Positions 14,332-14,616 of a stretch of DNA of 14,616 nt are shown piece after piece. A program made the translations under genes and the position numbers. The stretch covers positions 1 to 14,616 of the forward strand of contig JAILMZ010000074.1 of NCBI GenBank assembly GCA_024692105.1, in the 5' to 3' direction. Every line of letters begins with the position of its first letter. Position 1 is the first letter of the stretch. The notes beneath the pieces are model-generated. The model was given only the letters and a program-made list of their open reading frames with translations. It did no database searches and was not told the origin of the DNA. This DNA is from Saccharofermentans sp. (GTDB lineage: Bacteria; Bacillota_A; Clostridia; Saccharofermentanales; Saccharofermentanaceae).

Positions 14332-14616
14332 ATGACTATAAAAGAAGTATGCGAGAAGTACGACATTACCGCGGATACGCTGCGTTACTATGAGCGTGTC
14401 GGAGTCATACCGCCGGTAACGAGAACGGCCGGCGGCATTAGGGATTACAGGGAAGAAGACATTGCCTGGGTAGAGAATGCGATCTGCTTTCGAGATGCGG
14501 GAATGCCTGTGGAGATGCTAATAGAGTATGTAAAGCTCTTCCGGGAAGGTGATTCCACGATAGATGCCAGGACAAATCTCCTGAAGGAAGCAAGAGAGAC
14601 CATCCTTGAGGCACGG
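14332..14616 (+). CDS. MerR-family transcriptional regulator, 3' end cut by the window edge
   Basis: Ninety-five codons are open to the last base. The first about 70 residues are the MerR winged helix-turn-helix: TIKEVCEKYDITADTLRYYERVG (2-24, with the near-invariant LRYYE), IPPVTRTAGGIRDY (26-39, wing) and a second helix pair with GMPVEMLIEYVKLF. The GDSTIDARTNLLKEAR stretch (73-88) begins the dimerisation helix. The pattern resembles the AdhR/YraB-like group, which responds to electrophile or redox stress and often controls aldo-keto reductases or dehydrogenases. The effector domain is outside the window, so the inducer is unknown. GGGAGG (14318-14323) lies 8 bases before the ATG. The terminator at 14197-14220 isolates the gene from rsfS. 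Confidence 0.93.
   Translation, partial: MTIKEVCEKYDITADTLRYYERVGVIPPVTRTAGGIRDYREEDIAWVENAICFRDAGMPVEMLIEYVKLFREGDSTIDARTNLLKEARETILEAR

Noticed and set aside
1..14616. A new defence, mobile or biosynthetic system
   Set aside because: All fourteen genes belong to recognisable housekeeping or regulatory families. There are no transposases, integrases, toxin-antitoxin pairs, CRISPR repeats or composition shifts.

Overview
The window looks like ordinary chromosome from a Clostridia-like Firmicute. GC is moderate, arginine codons are often AGG/AGA, and ribosome binding sites are strong GGAGG types. The linkage nadD-yqeK-rsfS and the UPF0735-type ACT protein beside hom are also typical of Firmicutes. 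I cannot name the family or genus. There are no tRNAs, rRNAs, insertion sequences, phage genes or CRISPR arrays, and the longest gene-free stretch is about 158 bases.

Left part (1-4002): four genes with alternating orientation. A DUF3089 alpha/beta-hydrolase-like gene enters from the left edge and runs into a convergent AI-2E-family membrane transporter. The transporter is divergent from glnA, a type I-beta glutamine synthetase. glnA is convergent with yfcE, a small metallophosphodiesterase gene.

Middle and right part (4107-14220): nine co-directional, closely packed genes form a probable operon. They are argS, an M3 oligoendopeptidase, an RsmF-like rRNA m5C methyltransferase, rdgB, a standalone ACT-domain regulator, hom, purD, a fused nadD-yqeK gene, and rsfS. 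The run ends in a clear intrinsic terminator at 14197-14220. The shared theme is housekeeping: translation and ribosome maturation (argS, rsmF, rsfS), nucleotide quality control (rdgB, YqeK), NAD and purine synthesis (nadD, purD), and aspartate-family amino acids (ACT protein, hom).

Right edge (14221-14616): a MerR-family regulator runs off the window. It is preceded by a textbook MerR promoter with a 19-bp spacer filled by a perfect 20-bp palindrome.

I found no new multi-gene defence or biosynthetic system. The points most worth a second look are the NadD-YqeK fusion, a Hom whose ACT domain has shrunk beside a separate ACT protein, a probable leaderless transporter mRNA, and dyad or pseudoknot-like elements in three intergenic spacers.
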